Of a stretch of DNA of 50,841 nt, positions 17,937 to 25,740 are shown one piece after another. Origin of the DNA: Thermodesulfovibrionales bacterium (GTDB lineage Bacteria > Nitrospirota > Thermodesulfovibrionia > Thermodesulfovibrionales > CALJEL01); assembly GCA_026417875.1 (NCBI GenBank), contig JAOACK010000002.1, positions 33,061-83,901 of the forward strand, written 5' to 3'. Below the pieces are notes generated by a model, which did not search any database, was not told where the DNA came from, and saw only the letters and a list, made by a program, of their open reading frames with translations. Within the stretch, counting starts at the first letter, position 1, and every line of letters begins with the position of its first letter. The translations under genes and the position numbers were made by a program.

Positions 17937-18803
17937 ATGCCGGAGATGAGAATTATTACAGGCATAAAGGAGATGCAGGAATGCACCAGGGATCTTATCA
18001 TGAAGGGTAAGGACATAGGTTTTGTTCCCACAATGGGAGCCCTCCACGAGGGCCATATGAGTTTAGTAAGGCAGGCAAAAAGGGAAAATGATATTGTAGT
18101 TGTAAGCGTATTTGTGAATCCCCTTCAGTTCGGGCCAAATGAAGATTTTGCCCGCTATCCTAGGGACCTTGAGGGTGATAGCGAAAAACTCAAAAAAGAA
18201 TCAGTTGACATCCTCTTTAATCCAGATACAAAGGAGATGTATCCAGAGGGTTACAGAACCCATGTGGAGGTTCATGGTATTTCAGATAAACTCTGCGGTG
18301 CCTTCAGACCAGGCCATTTCAGGGGAGTTGCCACAGTGGTAACAAAGCTTTTCAATATCGTCAAACCTAAGAGGGCCTATTTCGGGCTGAAGGATTATCA
18401 GCAGACTGTAATTATAAAAAAGATGGTCAGGGATTTGAATATGGATGTGGAGATAATAACCTGTCCTACTGTGAGGGAGCCTGATGGACTTGCTATGAGT
18501 TCAAGAAATCTCTATCTAAAGCCCGATGAAAGAAGAGCGGCAACTGTAATATACAGAACCCTTATTGAGGCTTCACAGCTGGTAAAAGAATTAAAGCCTC
18601 CGGAAGAGGTCCAGCGGCTAATGTTTGAGCGACTTAAAGGCGAGCCTCTTGTAAGTTCAATAGACTATGCCGGTCTCTATGACCCCGAGACTCTTGAGGA
18701 GATAAAAGATTATTCCATGAAAAAGGAGATATTAATAGCAATAGCTTTGAGGATAGGCCAGACAAGATTAATTGACAATATCCTTATTTCACAATCTCAA
18801 TGA
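17937..18803 (+). CDS. panC: Pantothenate synthetase
   Basis: PanC joins pantoate and beta-alanine with ATP to form pantothenate on the route to CoA. The 288-residue protein has the PTMGALHEGH (HxGH) nucleotide motif at about 31-40, NPLQFGPNEDFARYPR, FRGVATVVTKLFNI, the FGLKDYQQ segment, and the KMSKS-like region around DGLAMSSRNLYL. Start choice is ATG 17937 (MPEMRII); a start at MRII three codons on is equally possible. The 3' end overlaps the convergent outer-membrane protein gene by 15 bp. Confidence 0.96.
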   Translation: MPEMRIITGIKEMQECTRDLIMKGKDIGFVPTMGALHEGHMSLVRQAKRENDIVVVSVFVNPLQFGPNEDFARYPRDLEGDSEKLKKESVDILFNPDTKEMYPEGYRTHVEVHGISDKLCGAFRPGHFRGVATVVTKLFNIVKPKRAYFGLKDYQQTVIIKKMVRDLNMDVEIITCPTVREPDGLAMSSRNLYLKPDERRAATVIYRTLIEASQLVKELKPPEEVQRLMFERLKGEPLVSSIDYAGLYDPETLEEIKDYSMKKEILIAIALRIGQTRLIDNILISQSQ

Positions 18804-19697
18804 TAAATTAATTGCGAAAAAAGGCGAGGAATCATAATTTTCAGAAAGGATCTCTCTGCCCTCTCTATCTTCGAGAGTCAATCTTCCTGCAAGCATCAGG
18901 CCACTGTAAAGATTGAATTCTGCTTTAGAGGTTTTTGAAGAGATTCTCAGCCATACAGGCAAAGCCCTGTCCTCTCCGATACCACCATTAACCGGTCCAT
19001 CTTCATCAAGACGAAATCTTTTAGATTGATATCCTGCTCCTGTACCAAGTGTGAATCTGTTAAATTTATAGGACAGCTCTATACCTGCCGGTCCTGCTGG
19101 TCCTGTTTGTTGAGAATTTGCTATTCTTAATCGATCTGTTATTCTCCAGTTAATAATCATAACAGGGAATATGGATATTTTTTCTGGTTTGCTGAATATA
19201 CCGGCACCAAGGCCAAGGGTGAGTGATGGAGAGAAACGGTAGGATGTCCATGTAATAGCTCCGTATTCAAGAGATTCTGAAAGCTCAGCACCTGTTTCTG
19301 CTGATATGCCAGAGTATGGTGAAACAAAGACCTTAAATCCATCAGCAGGCTCAATGATAAAGCTTACGGACAACTTTACTGAATGGATATCACCCCAGGG
19401 ATCTTCAATCAGGCCCTTCATTCTGCCTGAAAAGGAGTAAGAACTGTATTCATAATTTAGACCAAATCCAGCAGTCAGCCTCTCGTTTATCCTTCTATTC
19501 CAGTCTATCCCTGATTCCATGCTCTGAAGATTAAATCTGCTTCTATCTGAAATATTAGAATTCAATCTGTATAAATACAGAAAGTTTACTGACAGGCCAT
19601 CCTTCCTATTTTCAATATTCCTTGGCTCGCTCTCTGCTGAAGTTATTGATCCTGCAAAGATCATTAATAACAGAACGATAAATTTAATGATTATCAT
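18789..19697 (-). CDS. Putative outer-membrane beta-barrel protein
   Basis: I do not recognise a named family. The 302-residue protein has an N-terminal signal peptide (residues 1-23, ending around ITSAESEP). Its body consists of short alternating-polarity strands rich in Tyr, Ser, Gly and Arg, separated by turns, and it ends with INLSLRL. This is the look of an outer-membrane barrel of about 12-14 strands. It follows the DUF523/DUF1722 gene with a 34-bp gap and an AAAGGAG 11 nt before the ATG. The 3' end converges with panC. The barrel call is an inference from pattern. Confidence 0.6.
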   Translation of the reverse strand: MIIIKFIVLLLMIFAGSITSAESEPRNIENRKDGLSVNFLYLYRLNSNISDRSRFNLQSMESGIDWNRRINERLTAGFGLNYEYSSYSFSGRMKGLIEDPWGDIHSVKLSVSFIIEPADGFKVFVSPYSGISAETGAELSESLEYGAITWTSYRFSPSLTLGLGAGIFSKPEKISIFPVMIINWRITDRLRIANSQQTGPAGPAGIELSYKFNRFTLGTGAGYQSKRFRLDEDGPVNGGIGEDRALPVWLRISSKTSKAEFNLYSGLMLAGRLTLEDREGREILSENYDSSPFFAINLSLRL

Positions 19698-19731
19698 CTA
19701 ACAAGCTACTCCTTTCTTTGTTACAAAACTT

Positions 19732-20679
19732 TTACACATGGTTTCTGAGCATTAGTTCAACAGGATGGGGGTTGAGATAGTACTGCCTGGAAAGGTATTC
19801 TATGTTGAATTTGCGTACATAATGTCTTATGAGCGTTATAGGAACTACGAGTGGTATATAACCTTTATGATAATTTTCAATGATTTCAAGAAGTTCCTCT
19901 TTTTCATCCTTGTTCAGCAGTTTCCTGAAATATCCCATTATATGGAGAAGCACATTAGTATTCTTTTTTACAGTAGCGATTAACCTAAGACACTCCATAA
20001 GGTTAGAAATATATTCTGATTTTATATTCTCTAGATTTCCCTTTTTATGAGATGCCAGAAGATTACCAAGAATTTTATAATGTTTAGGGCTGTGGGCAAG
20101 AATAAGAAATTTGTGATCTCTATGAAATTCAATAATTTCCTTTATCTTTGAACCTGTCTTTTTGAGATCCTGCCACCTTTTATAGACAAATATTCTCTCT
20201 ATGAAATTTTCTCTTAAAACAGGATTGTTCAACCTGCCATCGTCCTCAACCGGAATAAGAGGGAACCTTCTGATAAAGGCTGCAGCAAATAGACCTATAC
20301 CAGTGCGAGAAGGAATGCCTGATGGTCCGTAAACTCTAACGTTCCGCAGTCCTGAGCTTGGAGAATTACTTTTAAAAACAAATCCACAGAGTTCTTCTTT
20401 TTCAAGTTCGTCAAGTTTGCTCTTTATCCATCTCCTCATTCCGTCTGTATGGTCAATGCCTGTTCTGGATTCAATAAGTCTCGGATTATCAGGACTACCG
20501 TAGAGCCGCAGCGACTGTCTGGGGACGGGCAGGCCATATTCTACCTCGGGACATACTGGCACCCATTCAACAAATCTGCCGAGGGTATATTTCAGAAAAT
20601 GATTGAGTTTATGGCTGCCATCATAGCGTACCCTTTCTCCCAGAAGACAGCTGCTTATGCCGATTTTTATGCCCTTCAT
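19732..20679 (-). CDS. DUF523-DUF1722 fusion protein (TudS-like domain plus YbgA-like domain)
   Basis: The N-terminal half (about 1-150) is DUF523, related to the Fe-S thiouracil desulfurase TudS: ISSCLLGERVRYDG, VPVCPEVEYGLPVPR and KSNSPSSGL. The C-terminal half (about 190-310) is DUF1722, the domain of E. coli YbgA, which is encoded next to the photolyase gene there. Here too the gene sits in a photolyase operon, which supports a light- or UV-linked role, although no activity is established for the fusion. Two cysteines (C10, C43) are present. The third expected cluster cysteine in SPSCG reads serine here. The gene overlaps the SRPBCC gene by 4 bp. Confidence 0.85.
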   Translation of the reverse strand: MKGIKIGISSCLLGERVRYDGSHKLNHFLKYTLGRFVEWVPVCPEVEYGLPVPRQSLRLYGSPDNPRLIESRTGIDHTDGMRRWIKSKLDELEKEELCGFVFKSNSPSSGLRNVRVYGPSGIPSRTGIGLFAAAFIRRFPLIPVEDDGRLNNPVLRENFIERIFVYKRWQDLKKTGSKIKEIIEFHRDHKFLILAHSPKHYKILGNLLASHKKGNLENIKSEYISNLMECLRLIATVKKNTNVLLHIMGYFRKLLNKDEKEELLEIIENYHKGYIPLVVPITLIRHYVRKFNIEYLSRQYYLNPHPVELMLRNHV

Positions 20680-21110
20680 TGAATTTTTTGCTCTGCAGAT
20701 CTCTTTAATTCATTCAAAAATTTTAAAGTAACATTTTGAAGTATTTTTTTTATTAAAAGCTCTGAAATCAGAGGAATGAAAATGCCTGAAATTTTTTCCC
20801 TGCTTATGACCTTTGTTGCTGATCCATATTCTTCAAACAAAAACTCATGCCTGGCACTTACCCAAAATTTGGAACCTTTCCATACAATCCTCTTCATGGG
20901 CTCAATCGCCTCAACAAAGGGTTTCATTGAAACGGGAATAGTGAAGGCTCTTAAACAGAAACTGAATGATTTGCCCTCCTCGATTCTTTTGCTTTCTGAG
21001 AAAGCATATTGAACTATACTGGTCCAGTCATTCCAGCATGTAAGATCAGTGAAGGTGCTCCAGACCTTACGGATATCAGCATTTATCTCAATTGATGCTT
21101 CAATTATCAT
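20676..21110 (-). CDS. SRPBCC-family (polyketide cyclase/START-like) protein
   Basis: The 144-residue protein begins MIIEASIEINADIRKVWSTF and continues TDLTCWNDWTSIV, the standard start of the SRPBCC helix-grip fold, which binds hydrophobic ligands in a central pocket. A long C-terminal helix (about 118-144) is present. There are no catalytic residues to point to. It shares 1 bp with the SDR gene upstream and 4 bp with the DUF523/DUF1722 gene downstream, so it is part of the photolyase operon. The ligand is unknown; a lipid or flavin-related compound is possible but speculative. Confidence 0.8.
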   Translation of the reverse strand: MIIEASIEINADIRKVWSTFTDLTCWNDWTSIVQYAFSESKRIEEGKSFSFCLRAFTIPVSMKPFVEAIEPMKRIVWKGSKFWVSARHEFLFEEYGSATKVISREKISGIFIPLISELLIKKILQNVTLKFLNELKRSAEQKIQ

Positions 21111-22078
21111 CAGAGGCTCTTTGCTCCCGGGCCTTCCTTCTCCTCTGAAAGGGCGATCCTTACAGCTTCTTTAAAAGGAGTTTTCTTAATTGATACAAAT
21201 TTATCAATTTCATTATCCCTGCATATGACCTCGTTTTTAAGCCCCTCTATCAGAGGGTGGGCAATTCCCGATGGCACAGGCGTAACAAGATCTACCCAGT
21301 AAGCTGAAAGAAGAGGAGTCAGAAAAGGTACCGTGAATATCAATCTCCGCGGAAGACCTCGAACCTCTGCGTATTGATGAATCATTTCCCTGTAAGTGAG
21401 AATATCCGGACCTCCGATGTCAAATGAATATCCTGCTGTAGCGGAATTAAGAAGGCAGCCGACAAGATAGGCTAGGACATCCCTTATTGCAATGGGTTGG
21501 ATCTTAGTGTCTATCCATTTAGGACAGACCATTACAGGAAGCCTCTCAACCAGATAGCGTAGCATCTCAAAGGATGCACTTCCAGCTCCTATTATTATGG
21601 CTGCCCTTAATATTGTAGCTCTGGGTTTTCCTGAACTGAGAATTTCTCCAACCTCTGCCCTGCTTCTTAGGTGCTCCGATAGATTATCTCCCATCTCACC
21701 GAGACCGCCAAGATAAATGACCCTTCTTAGGGATAAATTGTTTGCAGCACCTATAAAGTTTCTGGCGGCTATCTTGTCCTTAATGGCGAATTCTCTGTTT
21801 ATAAATATACTTTTACCGCCCATAGAATGAACTAAATAATAAGCTGTATGAATACCTTCAAGGGCCTTATCAATGCCCCTGCCTGAAACAAGGTCACCCT
21901 GAAAGATCTCTATATCACCCTTGAGGGATGAGAAAATAGAGGCCTTTGATTTTTCCCGTACAAAGAGTCTCAATCTTACATTTTGTTTAAGGAGTTCAGG
22001 AATCAGTCTGCTTCCCACAAACCCTGTAGCTCCCAAAATTAATACACGGTCATCAGGTGAAAGTGATAGATAATTCAT
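21110..22078 (-). CDS. NAD(P)-dependent epimerase/SDR-like protein (COG0702 type)
   Basis: This is a Rossmann-fold protein of the atypical SDR group, with the dinucleotide motif LGATGFVGSRL near the N-terminus, FQGDL, a YYLVHSMGG segment and LRAAIIIG. It resembles YbjT/NmrA-like proteins often found beside SRPBCC and photolyase genes. The usual SDR catalytic tyrosine motif is not obvious, so it may bind cofactor without classical catalysis. The frame extends to 22093, but GGAGGG 6 nt upstream and the TAATG junction with the photolyase stop favour the ATG at 22078. It is translationally coupled to the photolyase. Confidence 0.82.
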   Translation of the reverse strand: MNYLSLSPDDRVLILGATGFVGSRLIPELLKQNVRLRLFVREKSKASIFSSLKGDIEIFQGDLVSGRGIDKALEGIHTAYYLVHSMGGKSIFINREFAIKDKIAARNFIGAANNLSLRRVIYLGGLGEMGDNLSEHLRSRAEVGEILSSGKPRATILRAAIIIGAGSASFEMLRYLVERLPVMVCPKWIDTKIQPIAIRDVLAYLVGCLLNSATAGYSFDIGGPDILTYREMIHQYAEVRGLPRRLIFTVPFLTPLLSAYWVDLVTPVPSGIAHPLIEGLKNEVICRDNEIDKFVSIKKTPFKEAVRIALSEEKEGPGAKSL

Positions 22079-23433
22079 TATCCCTCCAGCCATCTCTTTA
22101 TATATTCATCGACATCGAATTTATTTCTACATCCATTATAGCTCATATATCTTATCTTCCCAAAGATCTTTCTCTCAGGCCAGGGTCTGTCATGAACTCC
22201 ACCTATGCTCCAGGCTATTGCTGTAAAGCCATTGGGATCATATCCATCAATTTCATATTTGTCATTAAGATAGATTGCAAATTCCAAAGCCTGTTCAGGT
22301 GATTCTGTCCATTCAAGGATCTTTTTTGCCCAGTACATCCTCATGTAGCCATGCATCTTACCTGTTTTTATCATCTGTAACTGAGCAGCATTCCATAAAG
22401 GATCATGGGTGGCTGCCCGTTCAAAATCATTAAGGTCATAGAGATAAAGCCTCTTGTCATTTCTATGCTTGTTTAATGTCTGTTTTGCCCATTCAGGAAA
22501 TCCATTAAAATTATCGTATTCTTTATTGTAGAAGCAAAAATTTTCTGCAAGCTCTCTTCTAATTATCAATTCTTCAAGGAAGGCCTCCTTTGATTTTTTA
22601 TCAGAATCTATTTTAATAACCTCCAGTGCGACTCTCTGAGCAGAAATTTGCCCGAAATGCAGGTAGGGTGATAGGTTAGATTGGAAATTATATACAGGAT
22701 TATTTCGCATCTCTGCATATCTTTTAAGCTTACTTTCTAAAAAATCTTTTAATTTTTCCATGCCTGAGTTGCTTCCAGGTTTTAGCCAAGAAATAATCGT
22801 TAATTCATTACCCTGTTCAAACTTCTTAAGTAACCCCTCCCAGTCAATACTCTGAATACTTCCTCTTAAAGTGAAGGGATGTCTTACGAGGGATGGAATA
22901 TCACTTAGAAATTCCGGCAGAAGTCTCTTTATCTTTGGTCTAATGGTATATGCAGCGTATTCCTGTTTAGGGGAAACAATCCAGGGAGGTATTATATTAT
23001 GAGCATCAACTTCATAAAGGGGTATATTTATTTTTTGAGCTACAGATTCTCTTAATCTTCTTGCATCTTTTAATGGATCAAAGTCTGTTATGACTATGCC
23101 TATATCATGTTCCTTTATGAAAGAGGGTATCGTGAATTCAGGATTTCCCTGGATTAGAAAAAATGGTATGTTATGCTCATGAAGGTCCTGTTCCACTTCC
23201 TGAAGACCACGAAGCATAAATATAAAATGCCGGTTTGACCTGCGGGGATAATAATTAAAAAAACAAAATAAAACAACAAGGGGAACCTTCCTTTCGATAG
23301 CTATTTTCTGTGCATAAAGGAGTGCCCAGTTATCACGGACCCTCTGATCTCTGTTCATCCAGTAAAGAACCGGTCCCTCTTTTGCCGGTCCTTCTTTAAG
23401 AGGCCTTACCCTTTTATAATTGATGATATGCAT
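22078..23433 (-). CDS. phr: Class II deoxyribodipyrimidine photolyase
   Basis: This enzyme repairs cyclobutane pyrimidine dimers in DNA with blue light and reduced FAD. The class II hallmark YWMNRDQRVRDNWALLYAQ is at about residues 25-43. The FAD and DNA binding region has MYWAKKILEW, the segment DGYDPNGFTAIAWSIGG at about 390 and DRPWPERKIFGKIRYM. The 451-residue length is normal. It heads the operon with the SDR, SRPBCC and DUF523/DUF1722 genes, and is divergent from the lipocalin gene. A minus-strand TATAAT lies 9 nt upstream of the ATG, with no Shine-Dalgarno. Confidence 0.95.
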   Translation of the reverse strand: MHIINYKRVRPLKEGPAKEGPVLYWMNRDQRVRDNWALLYAQKIAIERKVPLVVLFCFFNYYPRRSNRHFIFMLRGLQEVEQDLHEHNIPFFLIQGNPEFTIPSFIKEHDIGIVITDFDPLKDARRLRESVAQKINIPLYEVDAHNIIPPWIVSPKQEYAAYTIRPKIKRLLPEFLSDIPSLVRHPFTLRGSIQSIDWEGLLKKFEQGNELTIISWLKPGSNSGMEKLKDFLESKLKRYAEMRNNPVYNFQSNLSPYLHFGQISAQRVALEVIKIDSDKKSKEAFLEELIIRRELAENFCFYNKEYDNFNGFPEWAKQTLNKHRNDKRLYLYDLNDFERAATHDPLWNAAQLQMIKTGKMHGYMRMYWAKKILEWTESPEQALEFAIYLNDKYEIDGYDPNGFTAIAWSIGGVHDRPWPERKIFGKIRYMSYNGCRNKFDVDEYIKRWLEG

Positions 23434-23442
23434 GATTAGAAA

Positions 23443-23448
23443 ATTATA
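23443..23448 (-). promoter_or_regulatory. -10 box of the photolyase operon
   Basis: TATAAT on the minus strand (23448 to 23443) ends 9 nt before the ATG at 23433. Together with the opposite promoter at 23484-23492 it makes a compact divergent control region of about 70 bp. Confidence 0.5.
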
Positions 23449-23483
23449 AATATTTTTATTCTAAAATAATACATGTGCAGGTG

Positions 23484-23492
23484 TGTTATAAT
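23484..23492 (+). promoter_or_regulatory. Extended -10 promoter of the lipocalin gene
   Basis: TGT-TATAAT (hexamer 23487-23492) lies 9 nt before the ATG at 23502. The near-repeats ATACATGTG and ATACAAATGTG flank it and could be an operator. The box lies inside the longest possible reading frame, which argues against the upstream ATG at 23475. Confidence 0.55.
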
Positions 23493-23501
23493 ACAAATGT
23501 G

Positions 23502-24044
23502 ATGAGGATGAATAAAACTAAAGAGCTTCTTTTAATTGCATCCATAATGTTTTTACAGGCATGCTCTACAGCTACGAAAAATCCTTTGCCTCCTCTTGAG
23601 GTTGTTCCTTTTGTAGACCTTACAAGGTATACAGGAGTCTGGTATGAAATCAGCAGGTATCCTCATCCCTTTCAGGAAGGATGCGTTGGTAGCAGAGCAA
23701 CATACACACTCAGAAAAGATGGAAAAATTGATGTAATCAACGAATGCTATGACGGATCATTCAGCGGAAAGTTAAGAAGAGTTAAGGGTACTGCCAAGGT
23801 TATTGATAAAAGCACTAATGCCAGGCTGAAGGTATCTTTTTTCTGGCCCTTTTATGGAGATTACTGGATAATTGACCTCGGCAAGAATTATGAATATGCT
23901 GTTGTAGGACATCCAACAAGAAAATACCTGTGGATACTTAGCAGAGAGAAGACCATGGACGAAAAACTCTACAGTGAAATACTTCAAAGGCTTGAAGCAA
24001 AGGGCTACGACACAACAAAACTTATAAAAACTTTACAGGAGTAA
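23502..24044 (+). CDS. blc: Outer-membrane lipoprotein lipocalin (Blc family)
   Basis: Blc binds lysophospholipids or fatty acids at the outer membrane and is usually stress-induced. The protein has a lipoprotein signal with lipobox LQAC. The lipocalin signature follows: TRYTGVWYEISRYPHPF, then GCVGSRATYTLRKDG, VINECYDG, GTAKV and GDYWIIDL, ending in a conserved ILSREKTMDEKLY. The frame can extend to 23475, but that would place the promoter within it; MRMNKTK at 23502 or MNKTK at 23508 starts a normal signal peptide. FMN-binding protein follows 3 bp later. Placement opposite the photolyase suggests a shared stress response (inference). Confidence 0.93.
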   Translation: MRMNKTKELLLIASIMFLQACSTATKNPLPPLEVVPFVDLTRYTGVWYEISRYPHPFQEGCVGSRATYTLRKDGKIDVINECYDGSFSGKLRRVKGTAKVIDKSTNARLKVSFFWPFYGDYWIIDLGKNYEYAVVGHPTRKYLWILSREKTMDEKLYSEILQRLEAKGYDTTKLIKTLQE

Positions 24045-24047
24045 ACA

Positions 24048-24449
24048 ATGACACTAAAAGAGTATTTTGAAAACATTACTGGAACGGGAATATTATCATC
24101 GGCAGACAGAAGCGGCAAAGTCACAATCGCAATTTACTCAGTCCCTAGAGTCATGGATGACGGGACTGTCTGTTTTATCATGCGAGAAAGGCTGACCTAC
24201 AAAAATCTTCTTGAAAATCCCCATGCGGCATTCATGTTCATTGAAGATGGTGCAAGCTACAGAGGTATCAGATTATTCCTGACCAAAGTTAGAGAAGACC
24301 ATAATGAAGAATTGATTAAAAAAATGACTCGCAGATATCTTACTCCTGAGGAAGATGAGGCGAAGGGTCCAAAACATTTAGTAATATTCAGAGTAGATAA
24401 GATCCTTCCACTTATAGGAGATGGTGATACAGGTATAAGAGCTATATGA
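24048..24449 (+). CDS. Pyridoxamine 5'-phosphate oxidase-like FMN-binding protein
   Basis: The 133-residue protein begins with a split-barrel pattern (GTGILSSADRSGKVTIAIYS) and continues CFIMRERLTYKNLLENPHAAFMFIE, typical of the small PNPOx-like flavin-binding group rather than of true PdxH. It probably binds FMN or F420-type cofactors; no substrate can be named. It is 3 bp after blc and must share its transcript. A possible AT-rich terminator follows at 24563-24596. Confidence 0.8.
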   Translation: MTLKEYFENITGTGILSSADRSGKVTIAIYSVPRVMDDGTVCFIMRERLTYKNLLENPHAAFMFIEDGASYRGIRLFLTKVREDHNEELIKKMTRRYLTPEEDEAKGPKHLVIFRVDKILPLIGDGDTGIRAI

Positions 24450-24562
24450 ATGACTTGTAATTTTTAAGCAATTTTTATTCCTTAATTAAAAGACTCGGCA
24501 TTAGAGCAAGCTTTCAATACTGTTTTCATCGTGAAGGTAAAAGTGCAGTAGAGATTACAGCC

Positions 24563-24596
24563 TCTCTTTTTCTCAAAAAGTATAAAAGAGATTTTT
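24563..24596 (+). terminator. Possible terminator before tolQ
   Basis: TCTCTTTT (24563-24570) pairs with AAAAGAGA (24584-24591) around a 13-nt loop and is followed by TTTTT. The stem is AT-rich and so weak, but its place between the blc unit and tolQ is right. Confidence 0.4.
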
Positions 24597-24616
24597 CCTG
24601 ATACAGGAATAAAAAA

Positions 24617-24625
24617 TGTTATAAT
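24617..24625 (+). promoter_or_regulatory. Extended -10 promoter of the tol-pal operon
   Basis: TGT-TATAAT (hexamer 24620-24625) ends 8 nt before the ATG of tolQ at 24634. No Shine-Dalgarno lies between them, so the operon probably starts as a leaderless message. Confidence 0.55.
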
Positions 24626-24633
24626 AATGAACC

Positions 24634-25302
24634 ATGAAACATACAGTAATAGGTCTTATACTCGGTGCAACTCCTGTTGTGAAGGCAGTGATGCTTATCC
24701 TTTTTATTTTCTCTATACTATCATGGTTCATTATATTTTATAAATTTAAATATTTCAGGCAGGCAAAGAAAGAAAATGAGGAATTCATAAAGGCATTTAT
24801 GAAGAAAGGTGAACCCCTCCAGCTTTTTCAGCTTTCAAGAAAGCTCAGGGTTAGTCCAATAGCTGGTGTTTTCAGGAATGTCTTCAATGAAGAAGGATAT
24901 GCCTCTAAAACAGAACTTGAACGCAATATAAAAAGATATGAAGCCCTCGAGATAGCAAGACTTGAGCAGTATCTCAATTTTCTTGCCACTGCTGGCTCTA
25001 CATCTCCTTTTATAGGACTATTTGGTACTGTATGGGGTATAATGCATTCCTTTATGGGAATTGGTGCTCAGGGTTCTGCAAGTCTTGCAGTGGTTGCACC
25101 GGGTATTGCGGAGGCACTTATCGCTACAGCCCTTGGCCTTCTTGTAGCTATACCTGCTGTTATTGCCTACAATTACTATCTCAGCATGGCAAGAAAACTT
25201 ACCATAGAGATGGAGGATTTTTCAGAAGAGATACTTGAATTATTATCCAATATTTCTACAGAGTCACAAATGCCAGGTCATAAGTCACGTGGATCTCTTT
25301 GA
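24634..25302 (+). CDS. tolQ: Tol-Pal system proton channel subunit TolQ
   Basis: TolQ forms with TolR the inner-membrane motor that drives outer-membrane constriction at division. The 222-residue protein has a first membrane helix at about 15-37 and two further helices at about 115-140 and 150-180. It has the MotA/TolQ/ExbB signature region with TAGSTSPFIGLFGTVWGI and GIAEALIATALGLLVAIPA. It begins the operon tolQ-tolR-tolA-tolB-pal-cpoB. Because both Tol and Ton systems use this family, the assignment to Tol rests on the neighbours TolB and Pal. Confidence 0.95.
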   Translation: MKHTVIGLILGATPVVKAVMLILFIFSILSWFIIFYKFKYFRQAKKENEEFIKAFMKKGEPLQLFQLSRKLRVSPIAGVFRNVFNEEGYASKTELERNIKRYEALEIARLEQYLNFLATAGSTSPFIGLFGTVWGIMHSFMGIGAQGSASLAVVAPGIAEALIATALGLLVAIPAVIAYNYYLSMARKLTIEMEDFSEEILELLSNISTESQMPGHKSRGSL

Positions 25303-25335
25303 TTTTTGGCCTGTCATATATACTTAGAGGTTAGT

Positions 25336-25740
25336 ATGGCATATCTCAGAAGAAACAGAGAAAGAGAGGTAATGTCTGAGATAAATGTAACGCCTTTTGT
25401 GGATGTGATGCTCGTGCTCCTTGTGATATTCATGGTTACTGCACCCCTGATGCAGCAAGGCATAGATGTGGCCCTTCCGAAGGCAAAAGGTAAAGAGCTT
25501 CCTCCTGAGGAGAGATTAGTAGTCACAGTAAACTCTGATGGAAAAATATATCTGAATGATGTGCCTGTTAATCTCTCTTCACTCAAAGAGAAGCTTTCTC
25601 TTTTATCAAAAAAGAATCCAGAGGTCTTTCTGAGAGCAGACAGATCTGTGTCTTATGGCTTTGTGGCCGAGCTAATGGCAGAGATAAGGGATGCCGGCAT
25701 AGAGAAAATTGGCCTTATAACGGAACCCAAGAGGGAGTAA
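25336..25740 (+). CDS. tolR: Tol-Pal system protein TolR
   Basis: The protein of about 134 residues has one N-terminal membrane helix carrying the proton-path aspartate (INVTPFVDVMLVLLVIFMV, about 16-34), followed by a periplasmic ExbD/TolR domain (KAKGKELPPEERLVVTVNSD and RADRSVSYGFVAELM). The frame runs back to a TTG at 25306, but GAGG 5 nt before ATG 25336 and the family start MAYLRRNRE favour that ATG. The stop codon shares a base with the next ATG (TAATG). Confidence 0.94.
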   Translation: MAYLRRNREREVMSEINVTPFVDVMLVLLVIFMVTAPLMQQGIDVALPKAKGKELPPEERLVVTVNSDGKIYLNDVPVNLSSLKEKLSLLSKKNPEVFLRADRSVSYGFVAELMAEIRDAGIEKIGLITEPKRE

